From Grammothele lineata (Eukaryota > Basidiomycota > Agaricomycetes > Polyporales > Polyporaceae), in assembly GCA_002150815.3 (NCBI GenBank), contig NDFF03000098.1, positions 124,001 to 188,000 of the forward strand: a stretch of DNA of 64,000 nt, written 5' to 3'. The notes under the pieces are model-generated. The model was given only the letters and a program-made list of their open reading frames with translations, was not told the DNA's origin and searched no databases. A program made the position numbers and the translations under genes. Positions 1 to 12,427 of the stretch are shown here, piece by piece (positions within the stretch are counted from its first letter, which is position 1; each line of letters starts with the position of its first letter).

Positions 1-1506
1 CGTCCTCCGTTCGCGCAACCAATGTCGCCGCTCCGACCCCCGCTCCATCCATGGCTCAGCTGCTGAGGCGCGTCGCACCCGTCGTCGTCACCTCCGGCGG
101 GAACGAGACAGTCATCAACCCAAGCACGGAGTCGGTCATCGCCCAGGGCTCCGGTTCAGACGGGAGCGGCGTCGATTTCTCCCTCCCCGCCATCCTCTGG
201 CTCGCGTTCACGTTCGCCATCGGAGGGCCCCTTGCGCTTGCGGGCATCCGCCTCTGGCGCATCACCACAGGCATGGGCGTCGGCCTCGCGGTCGCTTTGA
301 GCGGTGAGTGATTATTTCTGTCCTCCATCCAGACCCACATCTTCCGTCGCGTCCCTGGCGCGCACGCGTGCCTCTGCGCGCGCGCGCCATTTTTAGCCAC
401 TCGTCACTGACGTCTTTACGCTTTCGCCTCCCTTCACTACTCCCGATCGGTCGATTCGAAACTCGTCGCTCCCTTCGCCCGCCGTCGCCATCTGTTACGA
501 CACTCTCGGACCCGGATCCGCCGACAGTATGGGCCGCGTTCGTGAACACCGTCGGCGCGGACGGGCTCTCCGACATCGTCCTCACCGTCGTGTCCATCGG
601 CGGGTTCGTCGTCGGCTTCATCTTCGGCGCGCTCGACTTTGGGCGCTGGGCGGGCATCCTCCTCATCGGCATCCTCGGCGGCTTCTCCGTCGGCGTGCGC
701 GTCGTCCTCCTCCGCCCGGGCCTGCTCCTCTCGCCTTACATCGTCAACTGGGCGATCCTCGCCCTCTTTATGATCATTGGACTGGCGATGGTGCTTGTCA
801 GACAGCGTGCAGGGCTGGTGAGTGTTTCGTTTCGTGATGGGAGGGATGCTGGATGTATGCGCGCATCGAGGCTGATATCCGGGCGCATGTCGCTTTCCCT
901 GTCTGCAGTGCACGTGCTGTGCCGCGCTGGGCTCGTTCCTCGTTGGCTTGGGCGTTGACCTCATATTGGAGAAGCAGAGCGGCATCAGCTTTGCGCTTCG
1001 TTTCCTGCTGGACCGCAACAACTCCCATTTCCTTGTAAGTCCCCCTAGCGCTTCTTGTTATTCGGATGTATGCGCAATTAGGACACTCACGGGGCGCTCG
1101 TGCGGACCTTACAGAGCGTCGTGCACAAGGGCTACAACCCGTCCGTGCTGACGCAGATCATCCTAGGAGCATCCATAGGCGCGATGTACGTCTCCTTCCT
1201 TCCTTCTTCCACCCGCGCCCGTCCCTGCAACAACACTGACTCCCCATATGCTTCCCCCATCCTCCATCTCCTACCCTCCCACCCTCCCGCCCACGCGCCC
1301 ACAGCCCCATCCTCGCCTTCCTCCAACACAAGATCTTCCGCGGTCCCTTCCGCCCCGAGCGCTCCCAGGCCGACGCGGAGCTCTCGTCGATCATGGAGAC
1401 CGAGCCCGCGCTTGGGGCGCCGCTCACGGGCGAGAAGGGCGCGCCGCAGCCGCAGGAGCGCCGCTCGCGCATGCAGCTGCTGAAGAGCCGGTTTAGTATG
1501 TCGTAG
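1..1506 (+). CDS. DUF4203/TMEM198-like multi-pass membrane protein, 5' end cut by window edge
   Basis: Five exons are read: up to 303, 528-817, 909-1034, 1115-1185 and 1305-1506 (TAG). All joins keep frame. The first Met in frame is at 51, but the frame stays open to the left edge with coding-like residues, so the true start and a probable signal peptide lie outside. Downstream of a short Ser/Gly-rich luminal stretch there are about six hydrophobic helices, including segments reading ILWLAFTFAIGGPLALAGI and VVSIGGFVVGFIFGAL. The C-terminal tail is charged and rich in Glu, Arg and Gln. This layout fits the fungal DUF4203/TMEM198-like family, whose molecular function is not established. The first intron (304-527, 224 bp) is long for this locus and could hide a small exon. 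Family call moderately sure, exon structure fairly sure. Confidence 0.75.
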
Positions 1507-3797
1507 CACCCTCCCCCTCCCTTCCGTCCGTATCTTTGTGTACATCGTGGGAGGGGGGAGCCTCCCGTCGTCCCCCGGAGTGCGACTTTGGACTAGGAGG
1601 CTGAAGGGGTCAGCGGGAGGGGTCTCGTGTGCGTTGCTAGTACGCGTCTCGCCTCTCCCCTATCTCGACGCGCCGTTCGTCCCCGTTGTCGATAAGTTAT
1701 ACCTTTGGTTGGTATGGATGCCGTTCTCGTTTCCCCCAGTCACGCGCATGAGGGGGCCGTCATGGTGGTTGGTGGTCTTCGACGCGCAGAGGGTCGACGC
1801 ACATGTATATGCCCATGCACATGCACACGATGGACTTCTGTCACTGTCATCGGGACACTTCAGTAGTCGCTTTCGCTTTCGCTTACGCACTCACACGTTT
1901 CTGCATTCTCATTCGCACCTTTTCTTTGCGTTCGGTGTTTCTTCACATTTGCATTCATCTTCATGTTCGTCTTTTACGATTTAGAGAGATAGTGGAAGAG
2001 AGGTTTGGGGGGAAGGTTCGGAGGTGCATATAGTCATAATGGACTAGGAAGGGATGAGGGGTTAGGGGAGACGCAAGCATTTCGTCGATATCCAGATTGC
2101 ATGACCACCGCCGTAGCATAGACACAGCTAGTCGCCAGTTACCCTTCCACGTCCGCTCGCCTGGCTTAAGCCACCCCGCACGTGTATCGTTACATCTTTC
2201 TACGCACACACCGTTTCGTGCCTCGGCTCGATGGCGCCTGCAGACGTTTGCTGGGATACCTTGAGTGAGCTACTTGCGCGGAGGCGACCGAGGTGAGATG
2301 TCGGATCCGTGTGCGGTTTGCCGTAGTGGACGTCTCCGATCTCCGTGCGGCGATGTTTGAGTGCTGCTGAAATGTTCCGAGATTCGGACTAATGTGGACA
2401 ACGCTCGATCTTCGAGAAAGAAACCCAAATTCTATTTTCTTTAGAGCGAAAGCTGTGCAGTGTCACATCCCGATGGCCCTTCTAGACTCTAAGCAGCGGT
2501 GGATATGTATGCGATGCATGTGGTGGGATGGCATTCAGGTGCGCTTACACCGCTCTGTCCATCGGAGTCGGAGTGGCGGCACAGCATGAACGTTGGAACG
2601 CTTGCAGTGATATACAGGTGCCGGGGAAAGAGCAGTTCGAAGTTCTGTGGCTAGTGCTCCCGCCTATCAGCGCGGAAGGCTCTGTTCGCCTTCCAGCCTG
2701 CCGTAAACTGGTCAGAGTGAAGCCTGCGTGAGACGCGATCCGAGTTCGGCGCGAGCACCACGTTAATATCCTCAACAGCGCCAGCGAATGCGATTGCTCA
2801 GGAATCGAGACCCCCCGACATGGGACGGCGTTCATATGCGACTCGGAGCTCGACGTGCTGTGAAACAAACTCGGATCGTCGCGCGTCATTGAGCAAGGTT
2901 AAGGCTCAAGGGGGCACAGCAGGCGGGCCGAGCGAGGCGCAGGGCTCTGTGGTCGGCGCACGGACGGATGATCTTCGAGAAGAGGGCGGACGGGGGAAGA
3001 CGCTCACGCTCCCCAGCTTCCCCGCAGGAATCGCCCCCACCGCAGTCAGGGGGGCGTCTCGGGATGTTGGACACGGTCTCCTTCTCGGGAGGCCTTTACG
3101 ACCTGGTTGGGCAGTATGAGAAGAGAAACGCGAAGTCGTAGCACGAAGTACTGACCTCTCTGTGCTTACGGCGAGCGAGCACTGGGATACTACGCGGCCG
3201 TGGAATGGAGACCGGCTCTCTCTCGACCTTCTATCGAATCGAGGGCTATCAATCGCGCGGGTGGGCCGGGCCCTCGAGGTCTCAACCTGGATGAATCGCA
3301 GGCCCATTCGCGGACGTGGGCATCAGAGGCGCGTCCTGTTCATCGATCCCAGGACGCTCATGTCCGTCGAGAAGGGCGGACGCGGCCTTCGAGGCACGCG
3401 GCGGGCAATGCGGTGATGATCTGCTTCGCGGGCGCGCACGGGGGGCGGCTCGGGGCGTTGAGGCGCTTCGACGTGTGGGGCTTTGTGTTTTTGTCATGGG
3501 CTCGCGGGAGCTGGGGCTGGGTGAGCCTGAAAGTTGTTGCTGAAGAAAAGGCGTTGCTGGAGTGTTGGTACGCGGAGAAACGACCGAAGTCAAACGAAGG
3601 CTGGAGAGAATGGAGGTGTTTGATCAAGAGCCCATCTCGGCTAGCCCCCGTTTTAGGGATTAGATTGGCGATAAGGGGGTTGCATCAGCAACTTAGCGGG
3701 GAATATTATTCGTGTTGAAGAGAGCTTAGCACTGGCGAACGCGCCGGCTCGGACTGCACTCTTCTCTCTCCTCCTCCCCCATCCTCCTCCTCCAGCC
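1507..3797. other. intergenic, no supportable gene
   Basis: About 2.3 kb between the DUF4203-like gene and transportin. The first few hundred bases are T-rich and presumably 3' UTR. Open frames around 2820-3720 on both strands have no recognisable family content, no plausible intron pattern and arginine/serine-biased composition typical of chance frames in GC-rich DNA. CT-rich DNA at 3755-3797 just before the transportin ATG looks like its core promoter. Confidence 0.6.
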
Positions 3798-6700
3798 ATG
3801 GCCACCTGGGCACCTCAATCCGGGGGTCTCCAGGAGATCCTTCAAACCATCCACGAATCCACCGACACTCGCAACACCGCCGTCCAGCGCAACATCACCC
3901 ATGTACGTCCCCATCGCCCCCATTCATATCCCCGCGCCGCCGCTTCATTTCCCCCTCATCTCCCAGAAATTGAACAACTTCACGCGCGCACCGGACTACA
4001 TCGCCTACCTCGCCTACATCCTCTCCTCGATGCCCAGCGAGGACGACCGCATCCGGACCATTGCCGGCTACCTCCTCAAGAACAATGCCCGCCTCATCCT
4101 CCGCGCGTCCCCAGAAGTCACCGCGTTCGTCAAGTCTGCCGTCCTGACCGCGTTCACGGATCCCTCGATCATGATCCGCAATGCAGCTGGCCAGGACATC
4201 GTCTCCTTCCTCGGCATCCTCGAGCCCAGGAACTGGCCAGAGTGCCTCTCGCAGCTCGTGGCCATGTTGGACTCCCCCAATGGGGAACAGCAGGAGGTGC
4301 GTGTTCCCGTGCGCTTTTGTGTTTGGCTCTTCGCTCTTTTCGCGCACCTTTGCCACAAATTGTGTCTGCGCACCCCATTGCGCTTGGTGTTGTGGCGCGC
4401 CACACTTTGTGGTAGCGGTCAATGGGGATGCTTGTTATACGTCCATTGACGTGATGTACGGCTGGCGTCAGGGCCGTTACTTCATATACCGATCAGACGG
4501 ATGTCGGAGTATAGTGTAGTATGCGTCGCAGCAACTACTACTATTGCCGACGTATCGTTCATGCTGGATAGGTGCTCGCACATCGAGCAATGGCCCATGC
4601 ACGAGGTAGGGAAGTGGAAGAGTCGTGACTTTAACGCTTTCCTGCGTCGGGTCGTGTCATGGTTCGACATAGGCACATCCCCCCACCCAGTGAATTACCC
4701 ACAACCATACGAGATCCCTGGGCCATCAACCAGCATGCGACGACTTGGTACAGATCGTGAGGGAGGACACGTCGAAACGGAGGCTTGCTCGGCGGCAGGG
4801 CGGCAGGAGAACACTTCATAAACCATCCCTTTGAATTGACCATCCCGTGGCATGGGCTATTTCTCGTCCTGCTAGGCACGACTCTGTTTCATATCCGCGA
4901 ACAGTTCCTGAACTTCGCATTGATCCCGCGTTACTTTGATTCAATACGTGAACGCGTGTGGCTGACATTTTCCCCCTCAAGGCTGCGTTCAACGCGCTCG
5001 AGAAGGCATGCGAAGATTACCCCCGCAAGCTCGACGTCGAAATTGCCGGCATGTACCCGCTCGAGGTCATGCTTCCCAAGTTCATCTCGCTCGCCGACCA
5101 CCCCTCGGCCAAAATGCGCGCACACGCTATCGCCTGTCTATCGTACTTTGTGCCGATCGGCTGCCAGGCGCTCTTCGCGCACATAGACACCTTCATCGGC
5201 TGCCTCTTCCGGCGCGCCTCAGACGAGGACTCGAGCGTGCGGCGGCACGTCTGCCAGGCGCTCGTGCTCCTCCTCGCGTCGCGCCCGGAGAAGCTCATGC
5301 CCGAGATGAACAACGTCGCGGAGTACATGCTGTTCTCGACCAAGGACAAGAACGAGAACGTCGCGCTCGAGGCGTGCGAGTTCTGGCTCACCTTCGCCGA
5401 GGACCCGGACCTCGCGCCGTACCTGCACCCCCTGCTCGGCAAGGTCGCCCCCGTGCTGCTCGACTGCATGGCGTACAGCGAGGACGACCTGCTGTGGCTG
5501 CAGGGCGACGAGGAGGACGCGGCGGTGCCGGACAAGGAGACGGACATCAAGCCGCGCCACTACGGCGGGAAGGCGCACGGGCTGGAGCACGACGCGGCGA
5601 ACGGCTCGGGCGGGGAGGCGAGCCAGAAGCGCGGGGCGTACGGCGAGGAGCTCGGGGAGGACGACGAGGATGACTACGACGACCTCGACGACGACGAGTT
5701 CGCGGAGGAGATGTCGACGGAGTGGAACCTGCGCAAGTGCGCGGCGGCGGCGCTCGACGTGCTCGCGGTGCGCTTCGGGCCCGACCTGATGAACGTGCTG
5801 CTCGAGCACTTGAAGACGAAGCTATGGAGTGAAGATTGGTTGGCGAGGGAGAGTGGTATTCTCGCGCTCGGCGCTATGGCAGAAGGTGAGTCAGCCACTG
5901 GCTTCGCGTGCTTCTCCCCTAAACTCTGACTATCAAAGGATGCATCGACGCAATCGAACCCCATCTACCGACTCTTGTCCCTTACTTGATTAACACTTTG
6001 AACGACCCCAAGGTGCGTGCAGACTCGGGTATGGCTTGATCTTGACTTACCAATACGTCCGTAGCCGTTGGTCCGCTCGATTACATGTTGGACCCTTGGG
6101 AGATATGCCAGTTGGTGCACCCAAATGGTCTCGGAAGACCACAAGAACCAATTCTTTGTTCCCACCCTTGAGGGCGTAAGTGGTTTAAGTTATGGCCAGA
6201 TTCAAGCTTGTCTGAGGCTCCTCTGCAGCTCCTTCGAATGGTTCTCGACAACAACAAGCGCGTGCAAGAAGCAGGATGCAGTGCCTTTGCGACTCTCGAA
6301 GAGGACGCTGGGCCCGAGATTGTTCCATACTTGGAGCCCGTACTGCGCAACCTGGTATTCGCGTTCGACAAGTATCAGAACAAGAACATCCTCATCCTCT
6401 ACGACGCCGTGGGCACGCTCGCGGATGCAGTGGGCACCGCGCTCCAGAACCCGACCTACGTCGAGATCTTGATGCCGCCATTGCTCAAGCGCTGGTCGAA
6501 GCTGAAGGATGACGACGACGATCTCGTCCCGCTGCTCGAGGTGAGCCATTCTTGTCCCGATCGTTGTGCAACGCACAGGGATTGACGTGGTGCGAACCAT
6601 CCCCGCAGTGCCTCGCTTCCGTCACCATCGCGATCGGCCCCGCATTCCTGCCGTACGCCGGCCCGATCTTCGACCGCTGCCAGACGATCGTGCACTCGTC

Positions 6701-7670
6701 GCTGCTCCAGTACCAAGCATACCAGCAGAACCCAGAGATGGATGAACCGGACCGATCTTTCCTTGTCGTCGCGCTCGACCTGCTCTCTGGACTCACGCAG
6801 GGTCTCGGTATTGCGCTCGAGCCGTTCGTCAACAGGAGCCAGCCGAGCCTGCTCTCGCTCCTGACTGTATGCCTCAAGCACCCGCATGCGGCGGTACGCC
6901 AGTCAGGGTATGCGCTTGTTGGGGACATGGCAATGAACTGCTTCCCGCTGCTCCGCCCGCACGTGCCCTCTATCATGCAAGAGCTCATCGCGCAGCTGGA
7001 CCCGGAGCCGAAAGTGGAGTTCATCAGTGCATGCAACAACGCGGCTTGGGCGGTTGGCGAGGTCGCGCTTCGTTACGGCCGAGGTGAGCCCTTCCCTTTT
7101 ATTTCTCACGCGATCGCGTCGCTGACTTGGCTATGATCCTCCGTCAGATGACCCCGAATTCCAGCAATGGGTACACCCCCTCGTATCACGTCTGATCCCG
7201 ATTCTGCTCCACCCCAAGGCGCCGCGGAGCCTACACGAGAACGCGGCGGTGTCGATCGGACGGATCGGACTTACCCACCCCGCGCTCGTCGCGCCGTTGC
7301 TGCCTGACTTCGCCCAGGCGTGGTGCCAGGCGCTGTACGAGATCCGCGACAACGAGGAGAAGGATTCTGCCTTCCGCGGTATCTGCACACTCGTCCAGAC
7401 AAACCCTGCCGGGATCACTAAGGTGCGTCGCGCGTGCTGATTTCTCCGACCTTGAAAGAGGAATCGTCATTGACACGCCCACGCCAACAGAGCCTATTGT
7501 GGTTCTGCAACGCAATCATTCGCTGGAACCAGCCGTCACCGGAGCTGAACAGCATGTTCCAGACCCTTCTTACCGGCTTCAAGCAGCACGACGCCGCGGG
7601 CTGGGCCGCTCAGGTCGCGACTTTCCCTCCCGTCATTCAGGAGCGTCTCGCAGCGCGCTACGGTGTATGA
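3798..7670 (+). CDS. KAP104: transportin (karyopherin beta-2, Kap104/TNPO1)
   Basis: Nuclear import receptor for PY-NLS cargoes such as hnRNP-type RNA-binding proteins. Nine exons: 3798-3902, 3967-4296, 4982-5885, 5939-6012, 6065-6175, 6229-6540, 6609-7083, 7148-7422 and 7491-7670. They join in frame to 921 residues, the normal size for the family. HEAT repeats run throughout. Family landmarks are [79 protein letters not shown] and the C-terminal ERLAARYGV. The long acidic loop of HEAT 8 that couples Ran-GTP to cargo release is present as an Asp/Glu-rich stretch near residues 370-400. The intron at 4297-4981 is 685 bp, about ten times the local norm. Very sure of identity; splice sites sure. 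Confidence 0.96.
4297..4981 (+). other. oversized intron in the transportin gene
   Basis: Donor GTGCGT after codons for QQE and acceptor CCCTCAAG before [12 protein letters not shown], both required by the protein family. The other eight introns of this gene are 52-68 bp, so about 600 bp look inserted. I see no convincing coding frame, terminal inverted repeats or poly-A tract inside. Confidence 0.75.
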
Positions 7671-8041
7671 TCTTCAGACGTTGTCTTCGGTTCCCCGGCC
7701 GCAACACCTCTCTTGTGGAAGTCTCATCTCGTACCAGTGTTCTGTCCAGTCTGCCTGTTTACTTAGTCTCAACCACGTGTATCACAAGAACGCGCACGAT
7801 ACGCCACTCGCTCGTACATATCCATAGTCTCACTGTGTCGGTATACATCTCCACCTGTTCCTTGTTGTCCCCACGAGTACGCATTCGCCCCTGCGACTGG
7901 TTGTTGTTCTGCTTCCGCCCCCGTTAACACTTATATTTGGCCCCTACTCCCCACCAGTCGCCCGTCCCATCTCCCGCGCCTCTCTGAGGTCGCTTTTTAC
8001 GTAGTGTAGTATTCTCCTTCCCCAGGTCCCGATCGCTCGCT

Positions 8042-8071
8042 TATAGCTCTTCGCAGCCAATTTTGGTTTCG
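8042..8071 (+). repeat. 30-bp direct repeat, copy 1
   Basis: TATAG-C-TCTTCGCAGCCAA followed by TTTTGGTTTCG; about 27 of 30 positions match the copy at 11695-11724, same orientation. The two copies sit 3' of adjacent genes. Confidence 0.5.
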
Positions 8072-9366
8072 GCTTAGTCTGGTTTATATACTGTCGCTCC
8101 CTCGCTCTGATGAAGATGATTCACACACGCTGTGCTCGTACGCAACCTGTTGGTTCCGTCTGCTCCGCGCCTTGCTTGTCGCCATTCATTACCATCAAGT
8201 CCTACGATACCTTGAGTGTCGGCACTCCTTGTCTTTTGTACATTCTCCTTACTCGGGTTGGAAGAACGCGCTGACAAGAGAAGCTTGTAAGTTTCGCTGA
8301 CCGTCGCAATTAGAGACAAGTCGAAGAACTTCAGGAACGTACCTACTCAGACCCCTTTCGGCAATCGGCGGGACACGTGGCAAGTTGCGGTGTCAGAGCA
8401 GTGCCGTCACCGTATGGCACTAGCGATTCGTTGCCTCAACTTTCAACTCCTACCATCCCACATTTTCCATCCCCCTTTGATTGTCAGATCTCACGACCGT
8501 CGGTTATTAGTGTGAGTGTAGCAATTATCAAGCTATGGAACGCGGCATCAGATGCAATGAAACCGAGCTTGCTATACTTACCCTACTCGAGTCTCGACGC
8601 TATCTTTTCAACTAGCACGTCATATGTTTTGGCAACGTACGTTGTTACTGATGCCACACTGAAGGACACACTGATCAGACCGCCCGCAGCGTCAAGGCCG
8701 CTTAATACTACACACGAAAACTTCCCATACTTCTTTCTTATCCTGACGCGCTCTCGATACTACAGGATCTGTCATACATGACTTATAGACCATGAAGAAG
8801 ACGCAATCCACAGTGCTAGTGGGCTTGCGGAAGGATGTCAAGCTAATGCGTTCTCCGTCGTGACGGAGTAGCTCTGGTACCGATCCGTGTCGTCATCCGC
8901 GTCTCCAGCCGGTCCACGGGACTTCGTATCTTCTGAGTAGAAAGTGTAACAGGCAGAGTAGTTGGGGTAAATAATGAGGAGGAGCGCTGTTGGGGTTGAG
9001 AATGACGGGATCGGAACTGTGCTCGGTGGGCGGCCGGGCGGCCTGGTGAGGAGAGGTTCGTACTGGTGAGGTGATGTTCGTACTGGCTATGTGCATCGAC
9101 TTACCGCTTTTATCGTTGGTCGTAATTGTGATTGGGGAACAGCGCCACAACTTGACGCGTCAACCCACCATCGCGCGCGACTGTTCGACTCCTGACTTGA
9201 CCAGTCTGTCTATTCGGGCCCAACCACCCGAATATGGCTTTAGGACCGGCCAGACTTCACACTCCTTGCATTCGGTGCTCAACTTTGTAGTATAGGCAAC
9301 AACGTAAACCGACCGGCGAGGCGCGATGAGTCTCTCGGTCTCCCATTTCTTGGGGGAACTGAATGA

Positions 9367-9373
9367 TATATAT
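9367..9373 (+). promoter_or_regulatory. candidate TATA box of the amine oxidase gene
   Basis: TATATAT 60 bp upstream of the chosen ATG at 9427. Position and sequence fit a core promoter; no direct evidence. Confidence 0.35.
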
Positions 9374-9426
9374 CTGCGTTTCTCTCCAGACTCCGGCCAA
9401 CACGTACGTTTTACCGCCTTGAGGCT

Positions 9427-11575
9427 ATGGCTACTCTTGAGTCTTCGACTCCTTCGGTTGGCAACGACATTTTCGCACACCATGGACGACAGATAATTGC
9501 TCGTTTCATCAACCAATCTATCTCCACAACACAGGATCCCACCGTTCTTCTACCCTGGGAGGGAACTTTTTCATCCCACTACAAATGGTCTTCTCCGCCC
9601 TCTCGTCCTGTTGGCATTATTGGTGCCGGTATGTCTCTTACGCTCCAGAGCGCTCATGTATCACCGTGCGGCTCGCTGATATCATTCATATATTAGGGCC
9701 TGCCGGCCTGTATACTGCCCTCATCCTCCTCGATCTCGGCATCCCGTTCAAGATTCTCGAGGCGGGCGAACGCGTCAATGGCCCACTCCCCACTAGCGCG
9801 CTCCCTAACGACATCTATACATCTGAGGGCGGCTCCAGCGTCGATGACCTGCGTTTTCCCGAGACCGTCTCAATGGGACGCGTCTCCCACCTCTTCAACT
9901 ACGCCCCTCTCAACTGCGGCGACCTCCAGATTGGGAAAAAGCTCAGGCTGTATCTTGGTTCCAACGAGCTCATATCGTCCAAGTTCGATACCCACCAGCC
10001 ATCCCCACTACAAGTGCTCAGTCGCGAGGTCTACTCCGCTCCCTACGTCCGTGTTGGATACGAACAGATCATCAACGACGTCGTCAGCCCTTTCGTGACG
10101 CGTCTCTCGGAAGACCTGCAGAACAATACCACCGCCGGCTGGGAGTATTTGCAATCCTTCGGTCATTGCTCTGCTCGTGAATACATGCAGACCCTCTATC
10201 GCCCGAGCCCTGGCCTCGGGATCCCTCATGCCCCACTTTCCGCCGACGTCGTCGATTGGGTCCAGTCGTCTGGCAGTTACATCCGATCGTATGATCGCGC
10301 TCTCACGGAGATTGTTCTCGAAGCTATCACTCCCGCATGGAAGGGGCCGTCCACCGACGACTTTGAGGAAACGAAGCGGTGGCGCATCGAGTACGTCCCT
10401 GCTTGAAAGAGACACCGCGCATTGTGTTAACTCTCCCCAAAGTGACGGCACCTCCCAGATCACGGACGCCATGTACCAGTATGTCAAGAAAGAGGTTCCT
10501 GACGAGCTCGACTCCATGTTGCGCGTGTCCGGCATCCACGGAATCGTAGATAGCGCGACGAACTGCCCCGTTGTGGACGTAGCCGCCGACAACGGCCAGA
10601 CCGAGCGTTTCTCTCACGTTATTACAACCGTCCCCCTCCCTGTCCTGCGCACCATCGATCTCAGTGAGGCCGGGCTCACCCCGATGCAGTCCAACACCCT
10701 CCGCCAAGTCGCCTGCGTTCCCGCCACCAAGATCGACATGCAGTTCCGCAGCGCGTGGTGGACGATGGCCACGAATAACGCCGGGGTCCGCCTCAACGTT
10801 GTTGGAGACCAGACCTACACAGACTCCCCTCTTCGCACGGTTGTGTACCCATCCCTCGGAGACGACGAGAATGGGAAGACTAGAATGCTCATTGCGAACT
10901 ACTGCTGGGCTGACATGCCCAGGGTGCTCGCTGTGGACGACGACCAGAAGTCGATGGTCGTAGATCTCGTACTCCGAGAGCTTGCGCGCATCCACGACTT
11001 CGACGTCGACTTCCTTCGTCGCGAGCTTCTCGACACGCACGTCTGGAGCGAGGCGCACGATCCATACATCAGAGGTACGATTACTACTGTCTTTGATCAA
11101 ACGTACTGTTTTGCTCATTTAGTCTTCAGGCGCGTTTCCGTTCTTCGGTCCCGGGGAGTTCAGCAATGCCTACGTGAGTTTCACGGCGCCAGCGGCCGAC
11201 GGCCACCTCCACTTCGCAGGCGAGGCGCTCAGCACACGGCACGCGTCGGTCGAGGGCGCGCTCGATAGCGCGTGGCGTGCGGTCTACGAGCTCCTCCTCA
11301 CCGAGCTGGGATGGGCCCATCTTTTGCCCAAGTTCTTCAAGAACTGGGGCTATAACGCTGAGTGGTTCGCAGCACCAGAGCCAGGCGAAGAGGAAGGAGC
11401 TCCGGGTGGGCGGAAGAAGGGCCCTATGGTCGGAGTGCCTTACGGGCAGTGGGAGCCGCCGGTTGGCAAGGGTAGGGACGGGGAACCTGACGTTGACGCG
11501 ATCTTGAAGAGTAGCTTGCTGCCGAAGCACATTGCGCTATCGGGCAAGGAGTACATGATCTCTAGCAGCGTCTGA
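9427..11575 (+). CDS. FAD-dependent amine oxidase, L-amino-acid-oxidase-like
   Basis: Four exons (9427-9628, 9697-10390, 10443-11074, 11130-11575) give 657 residues. An N-terminal extension of about 60 residues precedes the Rossmann FAD site GIIGAGPAGLYTALILLDLG with its acidic end ILEAGERV. The C-terminal FAD motif HLHFAGEALSTRHASVEGAL is intact, as is FPFFGPGEFS before it. No secretion signal is visible, so a cytosolic enzyme is likely. Family members oxidise amino acids or amines to imino acids, releasing ammonia and hydrogen peroxide. Oddity: where the family normally has R-x-G-G-R after the first Rossmann strand, this protein reads ERVNGPLP, so the Gly-Gly-Arg doublet contacting FAD is lost, and the segment before DDLRFPETVSM is also atypical. 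It may be catalytically altered. Identity of the superfamily is sure, substrate unknown. Confidence 0.85.
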
Positions 11576-12427
11576 GAGGGAAGATCGTGATCGACGAAGG
11601 GTAGTTATGAAGCGGTGACCCCGTTAGTTGCCCATTCCATCTCTCTGAGAACGTGTTTATTCAATGTATCCTTTGACAACCCCGAACGCTTGCCTATAGA
11701 TCTTCGCAGCCAATGTCGGTTTCGAGGCGGAGTTCAAGCATAGGGAAGGATGAGTAGGTCAGAAAAGTTTGTACAGCATGATCGACTTCGAAACCAGTGC
11801 CAAACAGAGCGTATCAATCGGTATAGGAGCCATTGAGTAGTGAGATGTACACAGATGGTATCTATGAGTTATACCACTAGCACGGTACTAGTACTGCCAT
11901 TGAAGGGGGGAGTGCTGTGGCGGTCGAGATGACACGTGGCTCATAGCATTCCCACGACGCTTGGCGCTCAACTTCAGCGTTTAAGCTCGGTTCCATTTCA
12001 ACTTCTCTTCACTCCCGCGCCCCAAGGCCTCAGAGCGGTCACGGTGCTCTCCTTTGCAAGCTAGCTTTTCATCCTGTTATTCTGTGCGAATGCATCTCTG
12101 GATTGGGAATGGATAGATATCCGGTCCGGGTCCCGGTTCGGCACATACTACTTTTTAAGATCCTGCGTTCAACTTTCGCTAATCCGTGCATAGCCAATTT
12201 GATACAGCCTTTGCCAGTGACGCCTCAGCTCATCAAATCTTCTCCGTCCTCGACTTGAGGTTGATATTTCATAAGATCGCTTTGCGCACTTGTGTCCGTC
12301 ATTTGTCGGTATTACCTCCGTCCCCGTTCGCCCATCAATCGTGTATTCTGCTCGACTCGGAGTCTTCGACGTAAGTGCGTTCAACGATGTGGAATGGATG
12401 GATCTACTGACCTGCAAAGTCGTCAAG
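11576..12427. other. intergenic, no supportable gene
   Basis: 3' UTR of the amine oxidase gene and the promoter side of HET gene 1. Apart from the 30-bp repeat I see nothing that can be named. Confidence 0.5.
11695..11724 (+). repeat. 30-bp direct repeat, copy 2
   Basis: Matches 8042-8071 with about three substitutions, 120 bp after the amine oxidase stop codon. Confidence 0.5.

Larger units (their letters stand above)
7671..9426. other. intergenic, no supportable gene
   Basis: Contains the transportin 3' UTR, then about 1.3 kb without a gene. A 30-bp motif at 8042-8071 recurs downstream of the amine oxidase gene at 11695-11724. A short imperfect tandem repeat ending in GTTCGTACTGG lies at about 9051-9088. 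Confidence 0.5.

Noticed and set aside
2820..3718. Overlapping open frames upstream of transportin
   Set aside because: Present on both strands at once, arginine-rich, no family content or splice structure; chance frames in GC-rich DNA.
4958..5929. Separate gene starting with Met at 4958
   Set aside because: It is exon 3 of transportin; the Met lies in the intron and the family continues upstream in exon 2.
8377..8781. 134-codon frame in the transportin-amine oxidase gap
   Set aside because: No ATG at its start and no recognisable content.
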